64,000 nucleotides of DNA from CBIHON01 sp966211965. Lineage in GTDB: Bacteria; Pseudomonadota; Gammaproteobacteria; Burkholderiales; Burkholderiaceae_D. The notes under the pieces are model-generated. The model was not told where the DNA came from. It was given only the letters and a program-made list of their open reading frames with translations, and did not search any database. A program made the translations under genes and the position numbers. This document shows positions 49,018 through 57,704 of the stretch, piece after piece (the stretch's first letter is position 1; each line of letters opens with the position of its first letter). Location of the stretch: contig CBIHON010000010.1 of NCBI GenBank assembly GCA_966211965.1, positions 1 to 64,000 on the forward strand, read 5' to 3'.

Positions 49018-49829
49018 GTTCGCCGGGGCTGGCGTGAGGGCATCGCCAGGATGGAGAGACGTTTGAAAATACCTTCAGCCTCGTGCGGCGAAAAGCCGTA
49101 GGGGTAAATCGACCGCTCCTTTGCGTGTGCAGGTCCGCCTCCGCCGCAACGCTTGAGTTCCGCGTCGATGTGGGTGAATGGGCAGTGCATCAGCACTGCG
49201 GGGGCATTGACGCGCTGGTTGATCCGTTCGGGACCGAGTTCGCGAAAGCCGAGCGCATGTTTGTAAAATTTGACGTGATGCGGATTGATTTCCATCACGA
49301 CTTCATCGAAGCGGTGGATGCGATGCGCGTGGATGAATGCGACGTGGAATAGCGCCGCCAGGGTATTGATGCGGGTCGACGAGACATTTACGGCGAGTTT
49401 GATGAATTCGCAAACTTTTTTGCCTGCGGACCGAAGGCAGTCGAGTTCGGTTTTGTACAGCGCATCGCACAGCAGGCCGGCCGGCGAGTCGAAGCCGACG
49501 CTGAGCGTGCCGATCGGGTTGCCGCCCTCATAGGCGACGATCGTCAAGCGGTGCGGACTGTCGCACAGTTCTTGTGTGCCGTATCCGCGCTGGGCGTAGC
49601 GTTCCTTGATCAGCATCCCGGCCTCGCGGCGGATGGCGGGCAGATTGGCGAGACGGATCTTGAATTGCTTGTCCGCGAACCCGGTTTGCGCGCGTACGGT
49701 TTGAGGCTCGGAAAGCGCCGGTTCTCTTGCCTGCCGCAGCGATTGCAGGGAAGGCAGCATCATGACCGTGGAACCCATGTCGCGGGAACCGTGTTGCCCT
49801 TGCTTGCAGGTTGCTGTTGCGATTCGCAT
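49014..49829 (-). CDS. FeeM-like N-acyl amino acid synthase, copy 1
   Basis: This 271-aa protein is a GNAT-fold N-acyltransferase of the FeeM type, which joins fatty acyl groups from acyl carrier protein to amino acids. Shared segments with copy 2 (51734-52546) are FKIRLAN...IRREAGMLIKERYAQRGY, RLTIVAYE...GTLSVGFDSPAGLLCD, LFHVAFIHAHRIH and MEINPHHVKFYKHALGFR. The start is uncertain: ATG 49829 gives the same N-terminal length as copy 2 before the conserved MGST; ATG 49778 is the alternative. First of three coupled genes with thiF and nitroreductase-like. Confidence 0.78.
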   Translation of the reverse strand: MRIATATCKQGQHGSRDMGSTVMMLPSLQSLRQAREPALSEPQTVRAQTGFADKQFKIRLANLPAIRREAGMLIKERYAQRGYGTQELCDSPHRLTIVAYEGGNPIGTLSVGFDSPAGLLCDALYKTELDCLRSAGKKVCEFIKLAVNVSSTRINTLAALFHVAFIHAHRIHRFDEVVMEINPHHVKFYKHALGFRELGPERINQRVNAPAVLMHCPFTHIDAELKRCGGGGPAHAKERSIYPYGFSPHEAEGIFKRLSILAMPSRQPRRT

Positions 49830-49969
49830 TGCTTTACTCACAGGAGAATTCGGACCCCGTCGCGTGGTCCGCAGTTCGTTTTTTCCCGAAGTGTAGAGAC
49901 AGGCGGAGGCCGTGTACACTGGCCAGCGGGCTAGTCCGCGCATCCGCCGGCTGTATCCGGCTGTGCCCA

Positions 49970-50150
49970 ATCAGTTTCAAACTCGGCATCATCGATGGCG
50001 TGCTCGATTTTTCGAAGATGGAGGCCGGCAAGCTGCGGCTCGAACAGGTGGATTTCGACCTTGATCGTGTAATGGAGAACATTTCGACGATGGCTTCGCT
50101 GCAAGCCCAGGAAAAAGGCGTTCCGCTGATATTCTGGGCGGAGCCGGCGC
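49970..50150 (+). pseudogene. Fragment of a sensor histidine kinase
   Basis: About 60 codons read ISFKLGIIDGVLDFSKMEAGKL, RLEQVDFDLDRVMENISTMASLQAQEKGVPLIFWAEPAL, which matches the HisKA-to-HATPase junction of hybrid sensor kinases (normally LLGIINDILDFSKIEAGKL...). Nothing of the catalytic ATPase domain or the phospho-His region remains, and there is no start. It is a relic in the gap between the FeeM-like and LuxR-type genes. Confidence 0.7.
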
Positions 50151-50263
50151 TGTGCAGGTTCCTTGCTGATCAATATGCGCCATATCCAATGCGGCGACGG
50201 CGCGCAGGAACTGGATGCGGACGGCGGTCCTCTGACCCTTGCCGCATACGAAAAACAGGCGAA

Positions 50264-51058
50264 CTACACGCGAGGCACAATCAGCTTGAGTTCCAGTCCC
50301 TTGTTTACTGCCTGCGCCCGATTCGCCACGTTCAGCTTTGCGAGGATATGCGAGACATGATATTTGGTCGCATACTCCGATAATCCCATGATCGATGCGA
50401 TCTCCCAGTTGGTTTTGCCTTTGTAAATCCAGTACAGGACTTCTTTTTGCCGATCGCTCAGTAATTCCTGCGCATCCGATGCCGAGTTCATTTTCTCCAT
50501 CGTATCCATGGAGCGAATGAGTGCGACGTGCAGATGCGGCACCAGAAACCTCAACAAGTAGGCATGGCGGGGCCCGAGTTTTTCCGGGATATCGACGAAA
50601 CAGAAAAAACTCGCCATCGCTCCCTGTAAATCGACCAGGCCATGCACCGCGGCATTCTTGAAATGGTATTTCCGAATGCGTGCGATATAACTCATGACGA
50701 CACCTGCCGTGTCGCGCTCCAACTCGACCAGAACCGGTTCGCAAGCGGCCCGCCAACGGCGCATCAATGGGCTGTCGACGGTGCCGTCCAGCTGTGCCAG
50801 CTCCGCAAGGTATTGGCGCGGAAAGTCATGCAACAGAATATGCGTGGGACGCACCCGGTCTCCTCCGATGTCGCCTATGCCGCAGGCCAGCCTTCGATGC
50901 GGCAGCAGGCGTTGCAGAGTGCCGTTTATGCAGGCAAGGAACTGCTCTGCAGAATTCACCGACTGCAGCGCATCAAGCACTTCGAGTAAACAGAAACGCT
51001 CGTCAGCCGACAATAAAGCCATTGACGTACTTCCGGTTTTGGACACCATTTCCTCCAT
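50264..51058 (-). CDS. LuxR-type transcriptional regulator (EpsA-like)
   Basis: This is about 264 aa, with an unassigned N-terminal sensing domain and a C-terminal LuxR helix-turn-helix (LLSDRQKEVLYWIYKGKTNWEIASIMGLSEYATKYHVSHILAKLNVANRAQAV). The layout resembles EpsA-type regulators of exopolysaccharide/PEP-CTERM loci rather than LuxI-paired quorum sensors; no luxI gene is in the window. The frame is open to 51208. The start is uncertain among ATGs at 51064, 51058 and 51049 because GGAGG lies inside the candidates. It is divergent from the second FeeM operon and is the likely regulator of the cluster. Confidence 0.8.
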   Translation of the reverse strand: MEEMVSKTGSTSMALLSADERFCLLEVLDALQSVNSAEQFLACINGTLQRLLPHRRLACGIGDIGGDRVRPTHILLHDFPRQYLAELAQLDGTVDSPLMRRWRAACEPVLVELERDTAGVVMSYIARIRKYHFKNAAVHGLVDLQGAMASFFCFVDIPEKLGPRHAYLLRFLVPHLHVALIRSMDTMEKMNSASDAQELLSDRQKEVLYWIYKGKTNWEIASIMGLSEYATKYHVSHILAKLNVANRAQAVNKGLELKLIVPRV

Positions 51059-51287
51059 TTGCATTCGTGATGCAGTGTTCGTGCATATCGTCACGCATAA
51101 AAATTTTTGTGAATTCTTGAGGAAGATGGCGTGTTTGTCTATCGACATATTTTTATCCGATGAAAGCTTTTTGAAAGCCGCAACCACAGACAATATCCGC
51201 AAATCCATAGAAACAAACCAATAGAAAACTAGTGCTGAGGCTCATAAATTTCGACACAAATAAAAGTGATGAATTGTTGCGTCAAAC

Positions 51288-51449
51288 TAGTGTACTGAGT
51301 CATTAATTCGTTGCATAAAAGATGATGAGAATCGCGCCGATACCGCGTCAAAAATGCGCGCAAGGCCTCGGCCTTGCTGTGCTTTTTCCTTGTCTCGGCC
51401 CGATTTCGTCACCTTTACTTTTGCTACGAATTTACGGAACAGGACACTA
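51288..51449. mobile_element. MITE-like element with imperfect inverted repeats flanked by TA
   Basis: The left end GTGTACTGAGTCATTAATTCG (from 51290) and the inverted right end (to 51447) match at about 18 of 25 positions, and both are bordered by TA within CTAG. There is no coding capacity; a palindrome GCAAGGCC-TC-GGCCTTGC is inside. TA borders suggest an IS630/Tc1-type element. A third solo copy of the end (CTAGTGCTGAGGCTCATAAA) begins at 51229. The rest of the 51209-51733 gap is promoter region without a gene. Confidence 0.6.
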
Positions 51450-51694
51450 GAGCCTGTTATGAACTCAAGCAGGGGTCGCGTTCGAGCGAGAAGGGAGGCA
51501 GCGCAAGGATCTAAATCGGCTTCACATTTGTATAGGTAAACCCATTCTCAATCGGAACAATCAAGAGAGTGGTCCTTATGCAAGTATGCATATCACTGTT
51601 GCAACTAGCCGATCGGATACTTGCCTATATTCATGGCCCCATTATTCTCTCTCTACCGGCGCGGCAATTGCACCTCCGGATCGAGATGTTGGAA

Positions 51695-51720
51695 GAGTCT
51701 ATCTTTTGAGTCTATCTTTT
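51695..51720 (+). repeat. Tandem 13-bp repeat before the second FeeM-like gene
   Basis: GAGTCTATCTTTT occurs twice without a gap, directly before the AAGGTG Shine-Dalgarno of the gene at 51734. Possibly a slippage product or a binding site in the 5' leader. Confidence 0.7.
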
Positions 51721-51733
51721 CGTAAGGTGACCT

Positions 51734-52546
51734 ATGCGAGCTCAAACTGGAATCGACACACACCTGATGCGAACCCTGAGAAACATGGGGTCCACCATCA
51801 TGACAATGCCATCCAATTCGGTCAGAAAATTGACGGCGTCCGGCCAATCCTCCGGGAATGCGGCTGCCGGCGCCGCCAGCCAGATCAAGAAAAATCAATT
51901 CAAGATTCGTCTCGCCAACATGCACGGCATAAGGCGGGAAGCCAGCCTGCTGATCCAGGAGCGCTATGCGCAGCGTGGCTACGAGGTCCAGGAATTGACA
52001 GAAGATCCGAACCGCCTGACGATCGTCGCCTTCGAAGACAGCGACCCGATCGGCACGCTCAGTATCGGCTTCGATTCATCCGCTGGCTTGCTGTGTGACG
52101 AACTTTATCCGGCCGAGATGGACGCGCTGCGCACATCAGGCAGAAAGCTCTGCGAGTTCATCAAGTTCGCTGCGGTTTCTTCTCCTTCTTCGATCAAGAC
52201 GCTGGCTTCGCTGTTCCATGTCGCCTTTATTTATGCGCATCGCATCCACGGATTTGACGATGTGGTTATTGAAGTCAATCCGCATCATGTCAAGTTCTAT
52301 CAGCGCGCGCTCAACTTCCGGCAAGTCGGTCCGGAACGCCTCAACTTGCGCGTGAATGCGCCTGCCATCCTGCTGCGCGGCGATTTTGCTTATATCGGCC
52401 AGCAGATCAGGAAATTCGGCGGCAATCCGGCAGGACGCAGGGAAGAGAAGTCGATCTATCCCTATGGTTTCAGCGAGCGGGAAGAACAAGGCATCCTGCA
52501 GCGCCTGGAAGCAATGGCTGTTGCACGTCGTGATGTGAGAGCATAG
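51734..52546 (+). CDS. FeeM-like N-acyl amino acid synthase, copy 2
   Basis: This 270-aa paralog of the protein at 49014-49829 has the same core: FKIRLANMHGIRREASLLIQERYAQRGYEVQEL, GTLSIGFDSSAGLLCDELYP, LFHVAFIYAHRIHGFDDVVIEVNPHHVKFYQRALNFR and the C-terminal EKSIYPYGFSEREEQGI. AAGGTG is 6 bases upstream of ATG 51734, so this start is well supported. It heads a plus-strand operon with the PP-loop, AMP-ligase and SDR genes. Confidence 0.82.
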   Translation: MRAQTGIDTHLMRTLRNMGSTIMTMPSNSVRKLTASGQSSGNAAAGAASQIKKNQFKIRLANMHGIRREASLLIQERYAQRGYEVQELTEDPNRLTIVAFEDSDPIGTLSIGFDSSAGLLCDELYPAEMDALRTSGRKLCEFIKFAAVSSPSSIKTLASLFHVAFIYAHRIHGFDDVVIEVNPHHVKFYQRALNFRQVGPERLNLRVNAPAILLRGDFAYIGQQIRKFGGNPAGRREEKSIYPYGFSEREEQGILQRLEAMAVARRDVRA

Positions 52547-52557
52547 TGGAGAGATGA

Positions 52558-53571
52558 ATGCGAAGATGTAAACAATGCTTGCTGCCGGAGGCCGCGCCGG
52601 ACGCAGATCTGGACGGACAAGGCACATGCGGGTTTTGCCGCAGCTATGGCGCAGACCGGCAACAGCAGAACGACGCTGCGCGCCTGCTCTATGAAGCCGA
52701 CCTTGAGAGGACACTGCGCAGCAGCAAGGGAGACGCGCAATACGATGTATTAATGTGTCTTAGCGGGGGGAAGGACAGCATCCTGTTGCTTCATCGCTTG
52801 GTGGTCGAGTACAAGTTGAACGTCCTGGCCTTTACGGTCGATGTCAACATCCCCGACATCGCTTGGGCAAACATCAGAAAAACCATTGCGAAGCTCGGAT
52901 GCGATCATCTGGTGTACCGGCCGCCGGATGCCTTTTATCGCAAGCTGTTTCGCCACTTGCTGCAAAATCAGGAAGAGCGCGGCGCGGTGTACACCGTCTC
53001 TTACGTGTATGCGCCCTTGTTCGAGGGCGCCGCGTTGGCGGCGGCAATGGAAAAAAACATTCCTCTGGTACTGGCCGGCTATTCCCCCGGGCAGCCGGAC
53101 CCGGAACGCATGGTGTACGAATTCTCGCGCCACTTGATTTGCGAAACCGACTGGAATCCGGCACGCTATCCGGCAGGAACGCGTTTTCCGCGCTATCTCG
53201 CGCCCTTTCATGCCTGGCCGTATGATCAGGAACAAGCGATGAGGCAGGTTTTCGACCTGGGACTGGTTTCACGCCGTGCGCATGCAAGTCCGGTGCATAG
53301 CAACTACCCGATCAATTGGCTGCTCATGTATTCGGACTTGAAACACTTTGGCTTCAATCCCTATGCGCCGGAATTTGCCGCGCTGATCCGTGAAGGAAAA
53401 GCCAAGCTGCAGCAATGGAAGTTCATGGCGCCGCTGATCGATTTCATGATTCGCCATAAGGTATTTCTTGGCCATACCACGGCCAGGCAAATGCAATGGC
53501 TGGGATTGACAGATGGCGACCTGTGCATCAACCGTCCGCGTGGAGCCTATGATCCCGTCCTTGGTGAATAA
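52558..53571 (+). CDS. PP-loop amidotransferase-like protein (N-acetyl sugar amidotransferase type)
   Basis: This 337-aa protein has a PP-loop ATP pyrophosphatase motif (MCLSGGKDSILLLHRL), which activates a substrate oxygen with AMP before amide formation or thiolation. Two CxxC pairs at the N terminus (CKQC, CGFC) form a zinc knuckle. The order matches WbpG/PseA-type N-acetyl sugar amidotransferases, but no glutaminase partner or sugar genes lie here. GGAGAG precedes ATG 52558. Its 3' end overlaps the start of the AMP-ligase gene. Confidence 0.78.
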   Translation: MRRCKQCLLPEAAPDADLDGQGTCGFCRSYGADRQQQNDAARLLYEADLERTLRSSKGDAQYDVLMCLSGGKDSILLLHRLVVEYKLNVLAFTVDVNIPDIAWANIRKTIAKLGCDHLVYRPPDAFYRKLFRHLLQNQEERGAVYTVSYVYAPLFEGAALAAAMEKNIPLVLAGYSPGQPDPERMVYEFSRHLICETDWNPARYPAGTRFPRYLAPFHAWPYDQEQAMRQVFDLGLVSRRAHASPVHSNYPINWLLMYSDLKHFGFNPYAPEFAALIREGKAKLQQWKFMAPLIDFMIRHKVFLGHTTARQMQWLGLTDGDLCINRPRGAYDPVLGE

Positions 53572-55373
53572 GCAAACATTGGATCAGGGAGCGGATATTT
53601 CATGCGCTACCATCATTGATTTGCTGCGGCAACGCGCCTTGCAAACGCCCGATGCCCCTGCCTTTTTCATATTGGAAGCGGAGGAGGGGGGGCTGGCAAC
53701 CCGTCAGTTGGCATGCCTATCTTGACCGCGCGGAACGGTTGGCATGTTCATTCCGCCGTATCGGCGTCATGCCGGGCGAGCGAATCGGCATTCTCGCGTC
53801 AACCAGCCTCACGTGGGAATTGGCGCAGATGGCGGCATTGCGTATCGGCGCCTGTGTCGCCGGCATCGACGTCAACTACACCGACACGCAACTTGCCGCT
53901 GTCCTCGAACCGTTGTGCCTGACAGGGCTCATCGTTGAGGACGGTACGGCGGCAAACAGAATTCCGCCTGCCGTACGCACCCGCCTCAAATTCACCTTAA
54001 GCATGCAAGAAATAGGGTGTGATTCGTCTTTTGCCGAGGCTTCGGATAGTTCGATCCTCGGTGCCATGGCTGAAGTCAGTTTGCCCGACGACAAGGATGA
54101 TGCCGTGATCGTATTTTCATCGGGAACGACCGGCATTCCAAAGGCGATCTGCTACCGGCACGGCCAGTTGATGGCAGCCGTGCAGGCTGTTCTTGGCCGG
54201 TTTCCCGACATCAGACAGGACGCGGTGCTGGTGTGCTGGCTGCCTCTTGCCAATCTGTTTCAGCGCATGATCAATTTCTGCGCGATCGCGCGCGGCGCGG
54301 CCAGCTATCTGGTGTCGGACCCCCGTACGGTCATGGAATGCCTGCCGGCTGCAAATCCGCATCTTTTTATCGGCGTGCCACGCTTTTTTGAAAAGATCCA
54401 GGCAAGCGTCAACACGCGCATCGCGCATCAGCCCCGGATTGTATCGGCGCTCACAAGGTATGCGCTCGCCATCGGTCATGATCGGGCGGCCATCCTGCGG
54501 GATGGGGGGCGGCCGCCGCTTTCGATGCGGATGCTGTGGCCGATTGCAGACTGCCTGGTATTGCGCCGGGTCCGCCGGATTTTCGGCAGAAACCTGCGCT
54601 ATTGCATAAGCGGTTCGGCGCCGATGCCGCGCTGGTTGCTCGAATGGTTCGACGCGATCGGGTTGCCGGTACTGGAAGCCTATGGCATCAGCGAAAATAT
54701 CGTGCCGATGGCCATTTGCCAACCGTGCAGCCGCAAGCTCGGCTCAGTAGGGCAGCCGCTGCCGGGGAACGCGATCCGCCTGGCCGAAGATGGGGAAATC
54801 ATGGTGCGCGGACCAGGCGTATTTTCCGGCTACATGGGAGCGGCAGATACTTCGTTAAAGAGAGATCCGGTTGCAGGGTTTCACGCCACCGGCGATCTTG
54901 GCAAATTCGATGAGCAAGGCTTTCTTTATTTGATTGGGCGCAAGGCAGATGTTTTCAAAACATCGACCGGCCGGTGGATCGTTCCGGCAGGCATTGAAGA
55001 ACGACTCAGACGTCTCCCCTACATTGAGCAGGCGCTGGTGTTCGGTGCCAATCGCAAGGCGGTCATTGTCCTGATCTGCCTGACGCAGGATCACATGGCC
55101 GCAAGCGGCGGCAAGGAAGTAACTGCCGATATGCTGGCTCAGGATTTCGAGCGCGTGCTGAACGACGTGGCACGCTATCAGCGCCCGGCGGCAGCGCTGA
55201 TCATCGACAAAGGTTTTTCGATTGCCGGCGGTGAAGTCACCAGCAACTTGAAATTGAGAAGAAAGAATATCGAAGCCAACTACGGCGAGCAGATCGATCG
55301 GCTTTACGCGCGCACGGAAAACCTGCGAAGCACCGGTGCCGGCACCGCCTTCCTGATTGTGGAACACGCATGA
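53549..55373 (+). pseudogene. AMP-dependent acyl-CoA/acyl-ACP ligase with a frameshift at a G7 tract
   Basis: The N terminus (from ATG 53549: MIPSLVNKQTLDQGAD...TIIDLLRQRALQTPDAPAFFILEAEEGG) is in one frame; the main part (WQPVSWHAYLDRAERLACSF...) is in the next. The switch is at seven G's (53686-53692); six G's would make one frame of about 607 aa. The rest is a normal adenylating enzyme: VIVFSSGTTGIPKAICYRHG (ATP P-loop), YGISENIVPM, and ATGDLGKFDEQGFLYLIGRKADVFKTSTGRWI. It would activate fatty acids for the FeeM enzymes or the reductase. The frame error may be real, phase-variable or a sequencing artefact; if real, a shorter product from inside the second frame is possible. Confidence 0.75.
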
Positions 55374-56470
55374 AGACCTATTTCATCACCGGCGCCACCG
55401 GAGTCATCGGCGGCGCCATTGCCGAGACGCTCTTATCCCGCCAGGACGTGCGCCTCAAATTGCTGGTGCGGGCAAACTCCGATGTTGAACTGGCGCAGCG
55501 AGAGCAGGCGCTGTTGCAATGCTGGCGGCAAGAGGCTGCAGCCGGTCGCATCGAGGTCCTGCGCGGCGATACCACTCTGTCCTTGTTCGGATTGGCCCCT
55601 GCCGACTATACCCGCATGGCCAGGGAATGTACCCACCTGATTCATTGCGCAGCGATGGTGCGAATGAATCTGCCGATCGAAGAAGCGCGGCGATCGGCCG
55701 TCGCCGCAGCCGAAGGTCTGGTGCATCTGGCGCGCGCCTGCCGGGATTCCGGGCAATTGGAAAAAATCGAGTTTGTCAGCACCGTCGGTGTTGGCGGCCG
55801 CCTTGCCGGTTTGCTGCCGGAGCGCCGGATTACCGAGTCGCGCGGCTTCCACAATACCTACGAACAGGCCAAGGCCGAAGCGGAAGAGTACCTGGAAGCG
55901 GCGGGACAGGGGCTGCCGATGACGATACACCGGCCAAGCATGGTCGTTGGAGATTCCCGTACCGGCCGGATTCGTCATTTCCAGATTTTTTATCACTTGA
56001 TCGAGTTCCTGAGCGGCTTGCGCACTTACGGGATATTGCCGCGGTTCGGCGAAACGCGACTGGATGTGGTGCCGGTCGATTACGTCGCCAATGCAATCGT
56101 CTGGTCGAGTACCGAAAGCGCGACGGCCGGAAAAACACTGCACCTGTGTTCCGGTCCAGAAGGCGCAATTTCACTGCGCATGCTGAGGACGCATCTCCGT
56201 AAGCAGTTTGCGCTGGCAGGCAAAAAGACACCGGCGGGTTTTTTTGTTCCGCCAGGACTATTCGGGTTGATGCTTCCAGTGCTGCGCGCTGCCGTTTCGC
56301 CCCGGTTGCGGCGCGCGGTCGATACTTTGCCGATTTTCCTTGATTACCTGGCGGAGAACCAGGCATTTTCCAATGAAGAGACGCGTTCGCTGCTTGCCCG
56401 GCAGGGTATTGCCCTACCCGAAGTAGAGGCCTATTTGCCTCAGGTGCTTTCCTTTTACTTGCAGCGATGA
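55370..56470 (+). CDS. Thioester-reductase-like SDR (NAD(P)-binding)
   Basis: This 366-aa extended SDR starts with the Rossmann motif YFITGATGVIGGAIAETLL and has CTHLIHCAAMVRM, FVSTVGVGG, and the catalytic NTYEQAKAEAE (Tyr-x-x-x-Lys). The pattern fits the Male-sterility/thioester-reductase group, which reduces acyl thioesters to aldehydes or alcohols, over NDP-sugar epimerases. Overlaps the ligase stop (ATGA). Together with the ligase it suggests reductive release of an acyl product. Confidence 0.8.
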   Translation: MKTYFITGATGVIGGAIAETLLSRQDVRLKLLVRANSDVELAQREQALLQCWRQEAAAGRIEVLRGDTTLSLFGLAPADYTRMARECTHLIHCAAMVRMNLPIEEARRSAVAAAEGLVHLARACRDSGQLEKIEFVSTVGVGGRLAGLLPERRITESRGFHNTYEQAKAEAEEYLEAAGQGLPMTIHRPSMVVGDSRTGRIRHFQIFYHLIEFLSGLRTYGILPRFGETRLDVVPVDYVANAIVWSSTESATAGKTLHLCSGPEGAISLRMLRTHLRKQFALAGKKTPAGFFVPPGLFGLMLPVLRAAVSPRLRRAVDTLPIFLDYLAENQAFSNEETRSLLARQGIALPEVEAYLPQVLSFYLQR

Positions 56471-56503
56471 GTGACTTGCTTCGATTCCCCTGTTTGCCGG
56501 CAA

Positions 56504-57439
56504 TCAGCGCAAGCCATCGATCATCTTGTCCAGTTTCAGCGCGTCGGCACAGAACAAGCGTATGCCTTCAGCGAGCTTTTCCGTTCCCATCGCATCTTCA
56601 TTGAGCATGAAACGGAAGGTTTTTTCATCCAGGGAGAACTTCTGTAAATCCGCAGACCGTGCTGCTTCGGCACTTAGTTTGCGTGTGAGCGCCGCGTCGC
56701 TTTCCGCCAATTTCTGCAGCAGATCCGGACTAATGGTCAGTAAATCGCATCCGGCCAATTCGGCGATCTGCGAGGTGTTACGGAAGCTTGCTCCCATCAC
56801 TTCGGTGCGGTACTCAAACTTGCGGTAATAGTTGTAAATCCGCTTGACCGATTGCACACCCGGATCATCGGCGCCGCTGTATTCCTGCCCGGTCGCCTTC
56901 TTGTACCAGTCATAGATACGGCCGACGAAAGGCGAGATCAATTGGGCGCCGGCGTCGGCGCAAGCGACTGCTTGCGGCAATGCGAACAATAAGGTCATGT
57001 TGCAGCGGATGCCTTCCTTTTCCAGCACTTCGGCGGCGCGGATGCCTTCCCAGGTTGACGCGATCTTGATCAGGACGCGTTCGCGCGGCACGCCGGCTGC
57101 TTCGTACAGCGCGATCAGGGCGCGGCCTTTGGTTATCGTGCCTTGAGTGTCGAAGGACAGGCGCGCATCGGTTTCGGTCGAGACGCGGCCGGGGATGATT
57201 TGCAGAATCTCCCTGCCGAAGGCGACCAGCAAGTGATCGACAACTTCAGCGGTGCTCTTTGCGCCATGGTCGCGCACGGCTTGTTCCAGTAGGGGCTTGT
57301 ATTCGTCCTTTTGCACCGCCTTCAAGATCAACGACGGATTGGTGGTGGCATCGCGTGGCGCGAAAGCCTTGATGGATTGAAAATCGCCGGTATCGGCGAC
57401 GATGGTGGTGAATTGTTTCAGTTGTTCGAGTTGGTTCAT
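56504..57439 (-). CDS. tal: Transaldolase
   Basis: This 311-aa TalB-type transaldolase moves a dihydroxyacetone unit between sugar phosphates in the pentose phosphate pathway. The Schiff-base lysine is in RVLIKIASTWEGIRAAE; ATTNPSLILKA near the N terminus and SPFVGRIYDWYKK are family motifs. The chosen start MNQLEQLKQFTTIVADTGDF is at 57439; the frame extends to 57472. Last gene of the pgi-zwf-hexR-tal block. Confidence 0.95.
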   Translation of the reverse strand: MNQLEQLKQFTTIVADTGDFQSIKAFAPRDATTNPSLILKAVQKDEYKPLLEQAVRDHGAKSTAEVVDHLLVAFGREILQIIPGRVSTETDARLSFDTQGTITKGRALIALYEAAGVPRERVLIKIASTWEGIRAAEVLEKEGIRCNMTLLFALPQAVACADAGAQLISPFVGRIYDWYKKATGQEYSGADDPGVQSVKRIYNYYRKFEYRTEVMGASFRNTSQIAELAGCDLLTISPDLLQKLAESDAALTRKLSAEAARSADLQKFSLDEKTFRFMLNEDAMGTEKLAEGIRLFCADALKLDKMIDGLR

Positions 57440-57704
57440 GGCGGATTGTGCGAGGCGAGGTGGAAGTAGCAAATGAATAGGCCATTGTACGCAATTCTGC
57501 GGCGGCGTCGAACCGCAAGATGGGGCGATTCAGTCTGGGGTCATGCCGATCGACCTCAAGGACTTCAGGTAAGCGCCCATGGGGTGGTAAAAATCGGTCT
57601 TGCCGTGCGGCGGTTGGCAGAGGCTGCAGGGTCGGTTGAAGCGATGTCGCGGCGTATCCGGCCGCGCAAGAAAGCGGCGACGCGGAAGAGGTTTTCCTGC
57701 CTCA

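Noticed and set aside
49811..50383. 190-aa open frame on the plus strand across the FeeM/LuxR gap
   Set aside because: Only the 49970-50150 part resembles a protein (histidine kinase); the rest is antisense to neighbouring genes.
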